From Bacteroidota bacterium (GTDB lineage: Bacteria > Bacteroidota > Bacteroidia > B-17B0 > Aurantibacillaceae): a stretch of 50,975 nucleotides of DNA. The notes beneath the pieces were generated by a model, which was not told the DNA's origin, searched no databases, and saw nothing but the letters and a program-made list of their open reading frames with translations. This document shows positions 1 through 8,684 of the stretch, piece after piece; within the stretch, counting starts at the first letter, position 1, and every line of letters begins with the position of its first letter. A program made the position numbers and the translations under genes. The stretch lies in the NCBI GenBank assembly GCA_023251755.1, contig JAHEYF010000025.1, forward strand, positions 1 to 50,975, given 5' to 3'.

Positions 1-2
1 TG

Positions 3-1970
3 CTCCCTTTCTTAATCATTCTGTTTGCACTGCTTGTTTGTATTTATTTCCGGCTCAGGAAGCGTTCTTCTTTCTTTTGGAAAAAAACATTTGCCCTGCT
101 TTGCAATTTGTTTTTTATTATATTGGGCCTGCAAGCCTGTTATACTTATACCCATAAGAGTACAAGCAACTATAACAATTACCTGTGCGACAAGCCTCCA
201 TTTTTTACCGGCTATATTTCCGACATTCCCCAACACAAAGCAAAAGGCATTAAAACCGAAATCACCTTGTTGAGCTACGGGCAACGCAACAAATGGAAAC
301 AAACCGAAGGGCAGGTGTTTGTGTATTTTGACAAAGACAGCGCTTCGCTTCAGTTAAAATACGGAAACATCATTGTGTTTAAAAACAAGCTCCATGAAAT
401 TGAACCGCCCATGAACCCCTTTGAATTCAATTACAGGGACTTTTTGGCCCGGAAAAATATTTTTCACCAGGCGCTGTTGCAACCATCCGAATGGAGAACT
501 GCAGGACACTACAAAGGCAATCCCCTGCTTTATTTTTCACTTTCGCTTAAAAATTATTTAATCGATTTGTTAAGGGCCTGTGCATTCAGTCCTGAACAAT
601 TTTCTATCGCCTCCGCCCTGTTGCTTGGTTACGACGATGAAATAAGCAAAGACTTAATCACTTCTTACGCACACAGCGGCACCCTGCACGTACTGTCTGT
701 TTCGGGCCTGCACGTAGGCATCGTGTACATGCTCCTGAATTTTATGCTGGGTTTTAAACTCCGCAATAAAAAACTGAAAATTATAAAGTGTGTACTCATC
801 ATTGCTTCACTTTGTTTTTACGCATTGCTCTCCGGTTTATCACCTTCTGTATTAAGGGCCACAGCCATGTTTAGTATGATTGTTATTGGCCAAACATTTT
901 TTAAAACCAATGCAACCTACAACACCTTGTTGCTCACCGCTTTTTTTATTTTATTGTTTAAGCCCTTGTTAATTTACGATGTTGGTTTTCAGCTTTCTTA
1001 CTTAGCCGTTGCCGGCATCTTTTATTTTCAGCCGCGTATCTACAGGCAAATCAATTTTAATAATTCTCTTGCCGATAAAATATGGGCCTTAACAGCGGTG
1101 TCCATTGCCGCGCAGATGACCACCTTTCCCATCAGCTTGTTTTACTTCCATCAGTTTCCGGTTTTATTCGCCTTCACCAACCTCATCATTATTCCACTTT
1201 CTACACTCATCATGTATGCCGGCCTTGTCTTGTTGATCTTTTCCGGTTCCAAAAGTATTTGTTTGGTTGTAGCAAAACTCTTAGCCATCTTGATTTCAGC
1301 CATGAATGAACTCACAGGCTGGTTCGAAAAAATTCCCGGTGCTTATATCGATAACATCAGTCTGAGTGCAATCGAAACCATTTTATGGTACCTGTTTGTT
1401 CTGGTGTTTTCCATTGCTGTATACCACAAGTCCTATCAACAGATTGTATACAGCCTTTGGTGCCTGGTACTTGTATGTAGTACATCTGTTTACCGCCAGT
1501 TCATATCGATGCAGAACAACAGTTTAGTTGTGTACCAGGTAAAAAAACAAACAGTGGCAGACATTTATAAAGGCAATGAGGCTCTTTGTTTCGCTTCGCC
1601 GGAAGTAAATAAAAGCAGTGAGTTTCACTACCTCAACAACAGAATAGAAAATAAAATTTCGTCCGTTCATCAGGCAGACATTCATCCTGGTTTAACCTGT
1701 ATTCATGACGGAAAGACCAGCATAATTATTGCCAATAATTACCAACCTCATTCACTAAGCATCTCAAACAAACTAAGCTGCGATTATTTGATTGTATGTG
1801 GGAAAGCCACTAAGGATATTGATGAATTGATTCGACAGATTAAAACCGGTCACATGATTGTGGATGGAAGCCTTTCTAAAAATACAATCGCACAATTAAA
1901 AAGTAAAGAGCTAAATTTTCCGGTGTGGATTACGAATGAACGGGGGGCTTATTGTGTTACCGTTCATTAG
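3..1970 (+). CDS. comEC: ComEC/Rec2-family DNA-uptake channel protein (5' truncated)
   Basis: Inner-membrane channel thought to carry single-stranded DNA into the cytoplasm during natural transformation. The frame is open from the first complete codon of the window, and residues upstream of the internal TTG at 108 are hydrophobic and ComEC-like, so the true start lies off the left edge; 655 residues are visible. An N-terminal soluble DUF4131-type region is followed by the Competence domain with many membrane segments. The hallmark HVLSVSGLHVGIVYML lies near residues 230-245. The C-terminal ~170 residues resemble the metallo-beta-lactamase tail of longer ComEC proteins in position, but I see no HxHxDH metal motif, as is common in the shorter Bacteroidota forms. 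The stop codon TAG lies inside a TTTATTCGTTCA-type intergenic repeat. Family assignment is firm; actual competence of the organism is inference. Confidence 0.93.
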   Translation, partial: LPFLIILFALLVCIYFRLRKRSSFFWKKTFALLCNLFFIILGLQACYTYTHKSTSNYNNYLCDKPPFFTGYISDIPQHKAKGIKTEITLLSYGQRNKWKQTEGQVFVYFDKDSASLQLKYGNIIVFKNKLHEIEPPMNPFEFNYRDFLARKNIFHQALLQPSEWRTAGHYKGNPLLYFSLSLKNYLIDLLRACAFSPEQFSIASALLLGYDDEISKDLITSYAHSGTLHVLSVSGLHVGIVYMLLNFMLGFKLRNKKLKIIKCVLIIASLCFYALLSGLSPSVLRATAMFSMIVIGQTFFKTNATYNTLLLTAFFILLFKPLLIYDVGFQLSYLAVAGIFYFQPRIYRQINFNNSLADKIWALTAVSIAAQMTTFPISLFYFHQFPVLFAFTNLIIIPLSTLIMYAGLVLLIFSGSKSICLVVAKLLAILISAMNELTGWFEKIPGAYIDNISLSAIETILWYLFVLVFSIAVYHKSYQQIVYSLWCLVLVCSTSVYRQFISMQNNSLVVYQVKKQTVADIYKGNEALCFASPEVNKSSEFHYLNNRIENKISSVHQADIHPGLTCIHDGKTSIIIANNYQPHSLSISNKLSCDYLIVCGKATKDIDELIRQIKTGHMIVDGSLSKNTIAQLKSKELNFPVWITNERGAYCVTVH

Positions 1971-1977
1971 TTGAATT

Positions 1978-2020
1978 GTTTATTCGTTCATCAGTTGGTG
2001 GAACGTATGAACATATAAAC
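1978..2020. repeat. TTTATTCGTTCA-family imperfect palindrome
   Basis: Left arm GTTTATTCGTTCAT (1978-1991) and right arm ATGAACATATAAAC (2007-2020) pair at 12 of 14 positions around a 15-nt loop. It separates the convergent comEC and CPBP genes and could fold as a bidirectional terminator, although it lacks a clean T tract. The same word recurs at 6090, 6862, 20141, 30583 and 32017. Confidence 0.7.
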
Positions 2021-2058
2021 GATAGAACTTTTAACTTTTAACTTTTGACTTATAACTT
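2021..2058. repeat. AAGTTAAAAG-type short tandem tract at the end of the CPBP gene
   Basis: On the minus strand this is AAGTTATAAGTCAAAAG followed by two AAGTT-type repeats. It encodes the last eight residues (SYKSKVKS) and the stop codon of the CPBP protease gene. A very similar phrase, AAGTTAAAAGTCAAAA, occurs at 34591-34606, so this looks like a dispersed repeat that has become the coding end of a gene. Confidence 0.5.
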
Positions 2059-2909
2059 GCTATAAACCACAGCTGCCCTCCCACCAATACAATACTCAAC
2101 AGTGTTAAAGGTAAGCTCACCTGTCCCTCCATTTCGCCGGGCAAGGTAGTGTCTACAGCCTGGTCATAAACATGGGACATGATAACCGCAAAGGCATTGT
2201 TGGCAAAATGGGCAGTAATAGATACCCAGAGGTTACCCGTAAAAGCATACAAATAACCGAGTATGGCGCCTAAGAATACACGGGGAAGAAACCCAAAAAA
2301 TTGCAAATGGAAAGCGCTGAATAAAATAGCTGTTAACCACACAGCCAGGTGAAGGTTCATCTTATTGTCCTGGAACAGGCGTTGCAGCAATCCCCTGAAA
2401 AAAATTTCTTCGCTTAAAGCCGCCATAAAAGCAATCACCACTAAGTTGATCACTAAACCCTTTGTTGATTTATCCACAAAAAAAGCTTTGGTAATTTCGT
2501 CGGCAGCCTCTTCTTTCGCTTTCATCCACTGTTCCAGGCCACTCATGCTTTCCGGTAAGCTCAGTGCTGCATTCCATTGCTGCATTCCGCCTACAGCGGG
2601 CAAAGCAATAACACATATAGTAAGGGCTGTTATAAAAGGAATTAACGAAGGGGCTTTGTGAATATTTAAAAATCCGATTTTTTCGCTGCGTGCCATTAAA
2701 CTAAAAACAAGTACTGGCGCTATAAAAACTAAAAAAACAATGAGCCCCTGTGCCATTTTCATAATGGTCACATACTTACCGTCATCAAACATGCCCTTCG
2801 TATCCGACTCATTGCCCATGGCCGATACCCCAAACAAAAAGAAATACCATCCCAGGGCAATCATTAACTGGGCAGGAGGCGATATTTTATGTTGAACAGC
2901 TGATTCCAT
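2031..2909 (-). CDS. CPBP-family intramembrane glutamic endopeptidase
   Basis: Polytopic membrane protein of the CPBP (Abi/CAAX protease Rce1-like) family. The catalytic signature is complete: EEIFFRG with E167-E168 and R172, the second motif FSAFH with H201, and the third ITAHFANNAF with H234 and N238. About seven or eight hydrophobic segments span 292 residues, a normal length. Bacteroidota members are usually single genes of unknown substrate. It is transcribed divergently from dusB with only 26 bp between start codons, and its probable -7 box TACTTTTG (2929-2936, minus strand) faces the dusB -7 box. The last eight residues come from a low-complexity repeat tract. Family is sure; substrate unknown. 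Confidence 0.9.
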   Translation of the reverse strand: MESAVQHKISPPAQLMIALGWYFFLFGVSAMGNESDTKGMFDDGKYVTIMKMAQGLIVFLVFIAPVLVFSLMARSEKIGFLNIHKAPSLIPFITALTICVIALPAVGGMQQWNAALSLPESMSGLEQWMKAKEEAADEITKAFFVDKSTKGLVINLVVIAFMAALSEEIFFRGLLQRLFQDNKMNLHLAVWLTAILFSAFHLQFFGFLPRVFLGAILGYLYAFTGNLWVSITAHFANNAFAVIMSHVYDQAVDTTLPGEMEGQVSLPLTLLSIVLVGGQLWFIASYKSKVKS

Positions 2910-2922
2910 TTTTGTACCTTTG
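2892..2922 (+). promoter_or_regulatory. Bacteroidota-type promoter of dusB
   Basis: TTG (2892-2894), 20-nt spacer, then TACCTTTG (2915-2922), a full match to TAnnTTTG. Transcription should begin near 2928, leaving a leader of only about 8 nt before the ATG at 2936. Confidence 0.72.
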
Positions 2923-2928
2923 TGCCCG

Positions 2929-2936
2929 CAAAAGTA
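2929..2936 (-). promoter_or_regulatory. -7 box of the CPBP protease gene, facing the dusB promoter
   Basis: Minus-strand TACTTTTG, a full TAnnTTTG match, about 20 nt before the CPBP start codon. It lies 6 nt from the dusB -7 box in head-to-head orientation. I see no clear TTG at the -33 distance, so support is from the -7 box and position only. Confidence 0.5.
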
Positions 2937-3916
2937 TGGTAAAAATTGGTGATATAGAAATTGGCGAGTTCCCCCTGTTGCTTGCTCCTATGGAAGATGT
3001 AAGCGATCCGCCCTTCCGGTATGTGTGCAAACAAAACGGGGCCGATTTAATGTACACCGAATTTATTTCGAGCGAAGGCCTGATCCGCGATGCGATGAAA
3101 AGCCGGCAGAAGCTCGATATATTTGATTACGAACGCCCCATCGGTATACAAATATTTGGCGGGGATGAAGAGGCCATGGCCCTTTCGGCAAAAATTGTGG
3201 ATGCCTGCAAACCAGATATATTGGACATTAACTTTGGTTGTCCGGTAAAAAAAGTTGTGTGCAAAGGCGCAGGGGCAGGTGTGTTAAAAGACATCAAACT
3301 GATGGAACGTTTAACCACGGCTGTTGTAAAATCAACCTCATTGCCCGTTACCGTTAAAACCCGCTTAGGCTGGGACGAAAAATCCATCAACATTCTGGAA
3401 GTGGCCGAGCGTATGCAGGACGTTGGCGTAAAGGCGCTCAGCATACATGGCCGCACACGCTCCCAATTGTATAAGGGCCATGCAGACTGGACGCTTATTG
3501 CCAAAGTAAAAGACAATCCCCGCATCAAGATCCCCATTTTTGGTAATGGCGATGTCGACTCCCCTGAAAAAGCAAAAGAAATGAAAGATCGTTACGGGGT
3601 AGACGGTATTATGATCGGCCGGGCCGCTATTGGCAATCCCTGGTTTTTTAACGAAGTCAAACACTTTTTCAAAACCGGCGAACACCTTGCCCCGCCAAGC
3701 ATCCGGCAAAGAGTAGAGGTGTGCAAAACACATTTGCTTAAATCAATGGAGTGGAAAGGAGAGCGTTTGGGTATTATTGAAATGCGCCGGCACTACACCA
3801 ATTATTTTAAAGGCCTCGATCATTTTAAAGAAACAAGACTAAAGCTTGTAACCTTTGATCACAAAGAAGAAATAATCGAGACATTACTCAATATTCCCGA
3901 TAAGTACACTTACTAA
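2936..3916 (+). CDS. dusB: tRNA-dihydrouridine synthase, DusB type
   Basis: FMN-dependent enzyme that reduces specific uridines in the tRNA D-loop to dihydrouridine. It begins with the family's FMN-binding LLAPMEDVSDPPFR segment (residues 14-28). DINFGCPVKKVVCKGAGAG carries the catalytic Cys102, followed by VTVKTRLGWD, IHGRTR and the phosphate-binding IPIFGNGDV and MIGRAAIGNPW. I chose ATG 2936 (326 aa) over an upstream TTG at 2912 because the promoter -7 box lies on the latter, so the TTG would not be transcribed. The length fits DusB. The TPR/phosphatase gene follows 37 bp downstream of its stop codon. The gene symbol is by family similarity. Confidence 0.94.
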   Translation: MVKIGDIEIGEFPLLLAPMEDVSDPPFRYVCKQNGADLMYTEFISSEGLIRDAMKSRQKLDIFDYERPIGIQIFGGDEEAMALSAKIVDACKPDILDINFGCPVKKVVCKGAGAGVLKDIKLMERLTTAVVKSTSLPVTVKTRLGWDEKSINILEVAERMQDVGVKALSIHGRTRSQLYKGHADWTLIAKVKDNPRIKIPIFGNGDVDSPEKAKEMKDRYGVDGIMIGRAAIGNPWFFNEVKHFFKTGEHLAPPSIRQRVEVCKTHLLKSMEWKGERLGIIEMRRHYTNYFKGLDHFKETRLKLVTFDHKEEIIETLLNIPDKYTY

Positions 3917-3953
3917 CTGCTTTATTCTTTTTACCTTGGTAGGGGTTCACTAT

Positions 3954-6071
3954 ATGCCAGGAAGAAAAAGAATATATTTCAGTTTACTACTTATTTGCCT
4001 TTGCCATGCTTTTGTTGTTTCTCAAAACAACAAGGTTATTGACTCGCTTGAAAATGTTTTAAAACAAGGGCAGGCAGACACCCTTCGCTTAAAAACCTTA
4101 TTAAAATTAGCCGAGAAATACATCGGAAACGATCCTCACCAGGTCATAAAAAATGCCCGGTTGGCCATTGTGCTGGCCGAAAAATTAAACCGCCCCAAAC
4201 AAAAAGCAGACGCTTATTCTTCGATGGGTGTTAATTATAAAAACGAAGCCAAATACGACAGCGCGAACTTTTGCCACAACGCAGCCCTGGTTATTTTTAA
4301 ACAGTTGAACCGCAAGGCAGACATATCCCGCGTATTGAACAACCTGGGAATAGTGCAGAAAGAGCTCGGAAATTTTAATGAAGCCCTCAACTATTATATC
4401 GAATCGCTGAAACTATTGGATGAAAAAAAGGATAAAAAAGCCATTGCCCGTACCAATATGAACATTGGCATCATTTACCGCAAACTCGGAAACACCGATA
4501 AGGCCATGGAATACCAGTTGATTACGCAAAAATTATTTGCAGAGCTGAAGGACAACAGCGGCTTGAGCCGGGTATACGCCAATATTGGCAACCTGTATTC
4601 GGATAAAAAAGAATTTAAAAAAGCATTGGACTATTACTTAGATGCTAAAAAATTAAAAGAAGGCCTGGGCGATAAATTGGATATAGCCACTATTGACCAA
4701 AGTATTGGCGGCATCTACTCACAAACCGGCGATTATAAAAAAGCCATTGAATACGAAGAAGGCGCCTTGAAAATCTACAAAGAAGTAAACGACCAGGACG
4801 GGTATGCAGCTGCTTTACGTGCTATTGGAGCGAATTACATGGAGCAGAAGAATTACGGAAAGGCCTTAAACTATATGCTTGAGTCTTTGGACTTATCAAA
4901 AAAACTCGGAACCAAAAACGAAATTAAAGAAACCTATCTGGAAATTGCAAAAACGTACAAAGCCCTGGGGCAATTCGACAAGGCCTTTGAATACCTTGAT
5001 AAATATGGCGAATTAAAAGATTCTATTTTGAATCAGAACATGCTTACTCAAATAAATGAGCTGGATGGAAAATACCAGAATGAAAAAAAACAAAAACAAA
5101 TTGAATTGCTTCAAAAAAACGAGGCCATTCAGGACCTTGAATTAAAACGCCGGAACATCCTGATTTATTGGGCTGTTGGCGTAGGGATAATTATACTTGT
5201 TTTTGCAATGGTGTCTTACAAAAATTTCAGGATAAAGAAAAAAACAAACTTAGTGCTGGAAAGAAGGAACCATGAAATTCAAACACAAAAAGCCGTTATT
5301 GAAGAAAAGAACAAAGATATTTTAGACAGCATCCGCTACGCCAAGCGTTTACAGGATGCTATCCTTCCTCCACAATCCCTTATTCATTCGCATCTTCCGG
5401 AGTCCTTTGTGTTATATAAACCCAAAGACATCGTGAGTGGTGATTTTTATTGGGTAGAGCCTGTTGGAACAAAAATATTGTTTGCAGCTGTTGATTGTAC
5501 AGGGCATGGTGTACCCGGCGCTATTATGAGTTTAATAGGGCACAACCTGCTGAACACCATTGTAAAAGAAAAAAATATACTTCAACCTGCGGCCATACTC
5601 AACGAATTATTGCTGGATTTGATGGACGCCCTGCACCAGAAAACAGATGACCCAACAGCCAACGATGGGATGGACATTGCCCTTTGTTTGTTCGACAAAG
5701 AAAATATGCAACTGGAATACGCCGGTGCTTTTTGTCCGCTTTTATTGGTGCGCGACAATGAGCTGATTGAAATTAAAGCCAATAAATTTTCGGTAGGCCG
5801 GCAAGCTTATGAGAGTAAAGAAACATTTACCAATCATTCCTATAAACTGTTGCCCGGCGATGCAATTTATATTTTCTCGGATGGTTACGCCGATCAGTTT
5901 GGCGGAGAAAAAGGAAAGAAGATGATGCGTAAAAATCAAAACAAAATCCTGTTGGGAAATATGAAATTAAGTATGGCAGAACAACACCATAAATTAGACC
6001 GGCATTTCTCGCGCTGGAAAGGGCAGTTGGAGCAGGTAGACGATATACTTATTATTGGGGTTCGGGTGTGA
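3954..6071 (+). CDS. TPR-repeat membrane protein with SpoIIE/PP2C-type serine phosphatase domain
   Basis: Typical Bacteroidota signalling protein. An N-terminal hydrophobic signal (residues 6-23) is followed by about seven TPR repeats (roughly 45-360) predicted to lie in the periplasm, a single transmembrane helix near 402-420, a coiled-coil linker, and a cytoplasmic SpoIIE phosphatase domain (about 455-705). The phosphatase shows VSGDFYW, AAVDCTGHGVPGAIMS and IFSDGYADQFGG, which hold the metal-binding aspartates. Such domains dephosphorylate anti-sigma-factor antagonists or similar Ser/Thr phosphoproteins; no partner is encoded nearby. ATG 3954 is preferred over TTG 3936, which overlaps a probable -7 box TACCTTGG (3932-3939). 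A TTTATTCGTTCA palindrome follows the stop codon. Confidence 0.9.
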   Translation: MPGRKRIYFSLLLICLCHAFVVSQNNKVIDSLENVLKQGQADTLRLKTLLKLAEKYIGNDPHQVIKNARLAIVLAEKLNRPKQKADAYSSMGVNYKNEAKYDSANFCHNAALVIFKQLNRKADISRVLNNLGIVQKELGNFNEALNYYIESLKLLDEKKDKKAIARTNMNIGIIYRKLGNTDKAMEYQLITQKLFAELKDNSGLSRVYANIGNLYSDKKEFKKALDYYLDAKKLKEGLGDKLDIATIDQSIGGIYSQTGDYKKAIEYEEGALKIYKEVNDQDGYAAALRAIGANYMEQKNYGKALNYMLESLDLSKKLGTKNEIKETYLEIAKTYKALGQFDKAFEYLDKYGELKDSILNQNMLTQINELDGKYQNEKKQKQIELLQKNEAIQDLELKRRNILIYWAVGVGIIILVFAMVSYKNFRIKKKTNLVLERRNHEIQTQKAVIEEKNKDILDSIRYAKRLQDAILPPQSLIHSHLPESFVLYKPKDIVSGDFYWVEPVGTKILFAAVDCTGHGVPGAIMSLIGHNLLNTIVKEKNILQPAAILNELLLDLMDALHQKTDDPTANDGMDIALCLFDKENMQLEYAGAFCPLLLVRDNELIEIKANKFSVGRQAYESKETFTNHSYKLLPGDAIYIFSDGYADQFGGEKGKKMMRKNQNKILLGNMKLSMAEQHHKLDRHFSRWKGQLEQVDDILIIGVRV

Positions 6072-6089
6072 TACGTTTACAAGTTTTAT

Positions 6090-6143
6090 AGTTTATTCGT
6101 TCATTTGTTGGAGTAAACTATTAAACGGTTGAACGAATAAACT
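6090..6143. repeat. TTTATTCGTTCA-family palindrome, perfect 14-bp stem
   Basis: AGTTTATTCGTTCA (6090-6103) and TGAACGAATAAACT (6130-6143) are perfect reverse complements around a 26-nt loop. It lies between the convergent phosphatase and DUF4294 genes and probably acts as, or replaced, a bidirectional terminator. Confidence 0.8.
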
Positions 6144-6152
6144 AATGAACGT

Positions 6153-6767
6153 TTAAAACTCTCCCGATTCAATTTGCCGGATGGCTATTTCAATCATTTT
6201 GTCTTCACTGCTGTTCTTCGCATCGTACTCGCTTTTTAAAGTCGAGCCAAACAAAGAAGCCAGGCTTTGCCACATAAAAGCGGAGAAACTTCCGCGCAAC
6301 TGTTTTACCAATTCATACGAAGTGTGGCCCGTTTCCCTGTCGATGAGTTTTATTAATATACGACCCTGGGTAATGGTTAAATTTTTTAACTGCGCGCCAA
6401 ATTCCTTTTCTAACTTTTTTTCCGCTTCTTTCATATACGCCTTGCGCAACAATTCGTTCGGAATTTTCTCTAATTCATTCTCGTATTCCTTCAGCCGGGC
6501 CGAAGCGATAATTGCATAAGGGTATACCTTTTTTACATTGTGCTTCAGTTTTGTCCATTCTGCTTTTTGTCTCCGTGTTTCCATCGACATTTCGGCTTCA
6601 ATTGAAAAAACAGGGAGAGAAACGTAAGCAAAGGTATCGGCACCTACTACAAGTGCAGGCATCAAAATACCTTTTGGAACATCTTTTGGGACAATCACCG
6701 CATCATCCGTTTGGGCAAAAAATCGGATAGGAAGCAGTGCAAGTAGTATGTAGATTAAACTTCTCAT
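6153..6767 (-). CDS. DUF4294-family exported protein
   Basis: A 204-residue protein with a clear signal peptide (MRSLIYILLALLPIRFFAQ, cleavage near 19). The body matches what I know of the Bacteroidota-restricted DUF4294 family: a charged helical segment (about 65-130) containing KHNVKKVYPYAIIASARLKEY, then ITQGRILIKLIDRETGHTSY and a C-terminal FMWQSLASLFGSTLKSEYDA. No catalytic motif is known and the function is not established. The neighbouring accC gene lies upstream on the same strand, separated by 142 bp that include a hairpin, so co-transcription is doubtful. A -7 box lies 35 nt before the ATG. Confidence 0.85.
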   Translation of the reverse strand: MRSLIYILLALLPIRFFAQTDDAVIVPKDVPKGILMPALVVGADTFAYVSLPVFSIEAEMSMETRRQKAEWTKLKHNVKKVYPYAIIASARLKEYENELEKIPNELLRKAYMKEAEKKLEKEFGAQLKNLTITQGRILIKLIDRETGHTSYELVKQLRGSFSAFMWQSLASLFGSTLKSEYDAKNSSEDKMIEIAIRQIESGEF

Positions 6768-6801
6768 TTGAAGTCTTTTGTTATTTATACTTTCTTATAC
6801 G

Positions 6802-6809
6802 CAAAAGTA
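6802..6809 (-). promoter_or_regulatory. -7 box upstream of the DUF4294 gene
   Basis: Minus-strand TACTTTTG, a full TAnnTTTG match, placing a start site about 28 nt before the ATG at 6767. The nearest TTTG upstream is only 15 nt away, shorter than the usual spacing, so the -33 element is uncertain. Confidence 0.5.
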
Positions 6810-6861
6810 ACCCAAATGTTATACCAAACTTAAAGTTCATCCCTTGGCTCGTTTAAATGTT

Positions 6862-6915
6862 CAATAGTTTACTCGTTCAATAGTTCCGTTGAACGAGTAA
6901 ACGAATAAACTATTG
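6862..6915. repeat. TTTATTCGTTCA-family palindrome containing the accC stop codon
   Basis: GTTTACTCGTTCAA (6867-6880) and TTGAACGAGTAAAC (6889-6902) form a perfect 14-bp stem with an 8-nt loop. Outer CAATAG (6862-6867) and CTATTG (6910-6915) also match. On the minus strand the last accC codon CAA and its TAG stop (6910-6912) are part of this outer arm. It probably terminates accC transcription. Confidence 0.8.
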
Positions 6916-8394
6916 TACCCGGTTTTGTTTCCATTTTGACTTTTTAACAAATCCTGTATCCGCTGGTGTTTCCACAGTTTTTCGTTCGTTCATTAAAAAA
7001 GCCGAAACCAAAGCAGCCACCTCCGCTTCTTCAGCGTTTTCTTTCACCAGCATTTCAGGTTTATAATGGTGCTTAATAAAGTTCGTATCGAATTTCCCCG
7101 ACACAAAAGCCTCGTGCTGTAATACAAAGGAGCAGAAGCCCAGCGTGGTTTCAACACCGGTAATTTTATACTCGCTGATGGCCCTTAACATACGGCTGAT
7201 GGCTTCGTTCCTGTCTTTTCCGTGGCTAATCAGTTTGGCAATCATGGGGTCGTAATAAATCGGAATATCCATTCCTTCTTCAAAACCGTCGTCCACCCTT
7301 ACGCCTGTGCCTTTAGGGATCTGGTAGGTGCTTAATTTTCCAATGTCCGGTAAAAAATTATTCGCCGGGTCTTCGGCATATACACGTACTTCCAGGGCAT
7401 GGCCGTTTATTTGAAGGTCGTTTTGGCCAAACGACAATTTTTCGTTGCGGGCCACTTTTATTTGCTCTTTCACCAAATCAAGCCCTGTAATCATCTCTGT
7501 TACCGGGTGTTCCACCTGCAGGCGGGTGTTCATTTCCAGAAAATAAAAATTCAATTTATCATCCACCAGAAATTCCACCGTTCCTGCTCCGCTGTAATTA
7601 CAGGCCTTTGAAACATTTACCGCACATTCGCCCATTTGTTTGCGCAGTTCAGGTGTTAATACCGAAGAAGGGGCCTCTTCAATTACTTTTTGATGGCGGC
7701 GTTGTATGGAACATTCCCGTTCAAACAAATAAACAATGTTTCCGAAATTATCGGCCAATACCTGTATTTCAATGTGCCGGGGACCCGATACAAATTTTTC
7801 GATAAACACGGCATCATCACCAAAAGCTGATTTTGCCTCGCTCATGGCCAATTGCATCTGTTCTTCTACTTCTTCAATCTTTTCAACCAAACGCATTCCT
7901 TTCCCTCCGCCTCCTGCCGAGGCCTTTATCAACAAAGGAAATCCGGTTGCTTTGGCCACCGAAATGGCTTCGGCTAAATCTTTAATGGCCCCCTCGCTGC
8001 CCGGAACCATCGGCACCTTGAACTTTTTGGCTGCCGCTTTCGCCGACAATTTATCGCCCATTATCTCCATGGCTTCTGCACTGGGGCCTATAAAGGTAAT
8101 TCCGGCTGCTTTTACCTTCCTGGCAAAATCCGCGTTCTCCGATAAAAATCCATAGCCCGGGTGTATACCATCTACCTGTAATTGTTTACAAACTTCTATA
8201 ATCTTGTCCCCGTTCAAATAACTTTTACTGCTGGGTGGGGGGCCTATGCACACAGCCTCATCGGCATACTTTACAAAGGGTGCATTGCGGTCGGCTTCCG
8301 AATAAACCGCAACGGTTTTTATTCCCATTTCTTTTGCACTGCGCATTACCCTCAGGGCAATTTCTCCACGGTTGGCTACTAAAATTTTTTTCAT
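6910..8394 (-). CDS. accC: Biotin carboxylase subunit of acetyl-/acyl-CoA carboxylase
   Basis: ATP-grasp enzyme that carboxylates the biotin carrier protein using bicarbonate and ATP, the first half-reaction of acetyl-CoA (or propionyl-CoA) carboxylase. It starts MKKILVANRGEIALRVMRSA, the canonical N-terminus, so I chose ATG 8394 over an ORF start 10 codons upstream. GIHPGYGFLSEN, the glycine-rich ATP loop KASAGGGGKGMR and EMNTRLQVEHPVTE are all intact. It is 494 residues, with a C-terminal tail of about 45 residues beyond the usual AccC core, as in stand-alone Bacteroidota acyl-CoA carboxylase alpha subunits without a fused biotinyl domain. No carrier-protein or carboxyltransferase gene is adjacent. 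Whether acetyl- or propionyl-CoA is the partner substrate cannot be read from this subunit. Confidence 0.93.
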   Translation of the reverse strand: MKKILVANRGEIALRVMRSAKEMGIKTVAVYSEADRNAPFVKYADEAVCIGPPPSSKSYLNGDKIIEVCKQLQVDGIHPGYGFLSENADFARKVKAAGITFIGPSAEAMEIMGDKLSAKAAAKKFKVPMVPGSEGAIKDLAEAISVAKATGFPLLIKASAGGGGKGMRLVEKIEEVEEQMQLAMSEAKSAFGDDAVFIEKFVSGPRHIEIQVLADNFGNIVYLFERECSIQRRHQKVIEEAPSSVLTPELRKQMGECAVNVSKACNYSGAGTVEFLVDDKLNFYFLEMNTRLQVEHPVTEMITGLDLVKEQIKVARNEKLSFGQNDLQINGHALEVRVYAEDPANNFLPDIGKLSTYQIPKGTGVRVDDGFEEGMDIPIYYDPMIAKLISHGKDRNEAISRMLRAISEYKITGVETTLGFCSFVLQHEAFVSGKFDTNFIKHHYKPEMLVKENAEEAEVAALVSAFLMNERKTVETPADTGFVKKSKWKQNRVQ

Positions 8395-8471
8395 GTTTTT
8401 TCTGCGTTGTACGAATATACTCAATATCTGAAAATTCAGAAAGTTTTAGCCCTGTGCTTCGGTTTCATTTT

Positions 8472-8528
8472 ACCACTGAGGCACTTAGGCGCTAAGTTTG
8501 TATGTTGTACGCTGTATTCAGTCTGTGT
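8472..8528 (+). repeat. Intergenic repeats: CACTGAGGCACTTAGG phrase and TGTATGTTGTAC repeat
   Basis: The 290-bp gap between accC and the MpaB-like gene has no gene. It holds CCACTGAGGCACTTAGGCG, a phrase of a type I associate with Bacteroidota intergenic DNA, then a 30-bp stretch at 8499-8528 that matches 31080-31109 at 28 of 30 positions. Confidence 0.65.
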
Positions 8529-8560
8529 GTGTTATACCTTTTTAATATACTATCTGGGTT

Positions 8561-8655
8561 TCATTTACCTGCCTCCCATCAGCTAATCAGCATATCATCA
8601 CATCTGCTAATCCTCAACACCTATCTCATTTTCATTTACCTGTCTCCCATCTTCA
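8561..8655 (-). repeat. GATTAGCTGATG / ACAGGTAAATGAAA repeat, copy A
   Basis: On the minus strand this holds GGGAGACAGGTAAATGAAA, GATAGGTGTTGAGGATTAG, CAGATGTGATGATATG and GATTAGCTGATGGGAG followed by a second CAGGTAAATGAAA. The same modules in a shifted order occur on the plus strand at 37019-37107 and 45228-45312. It lies just downstream of the MpaB-like gene. Confidence 0.75.
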
Positions 8656-8684
8656 TATTCTCAAATTAACTCATCTTCAAATCA

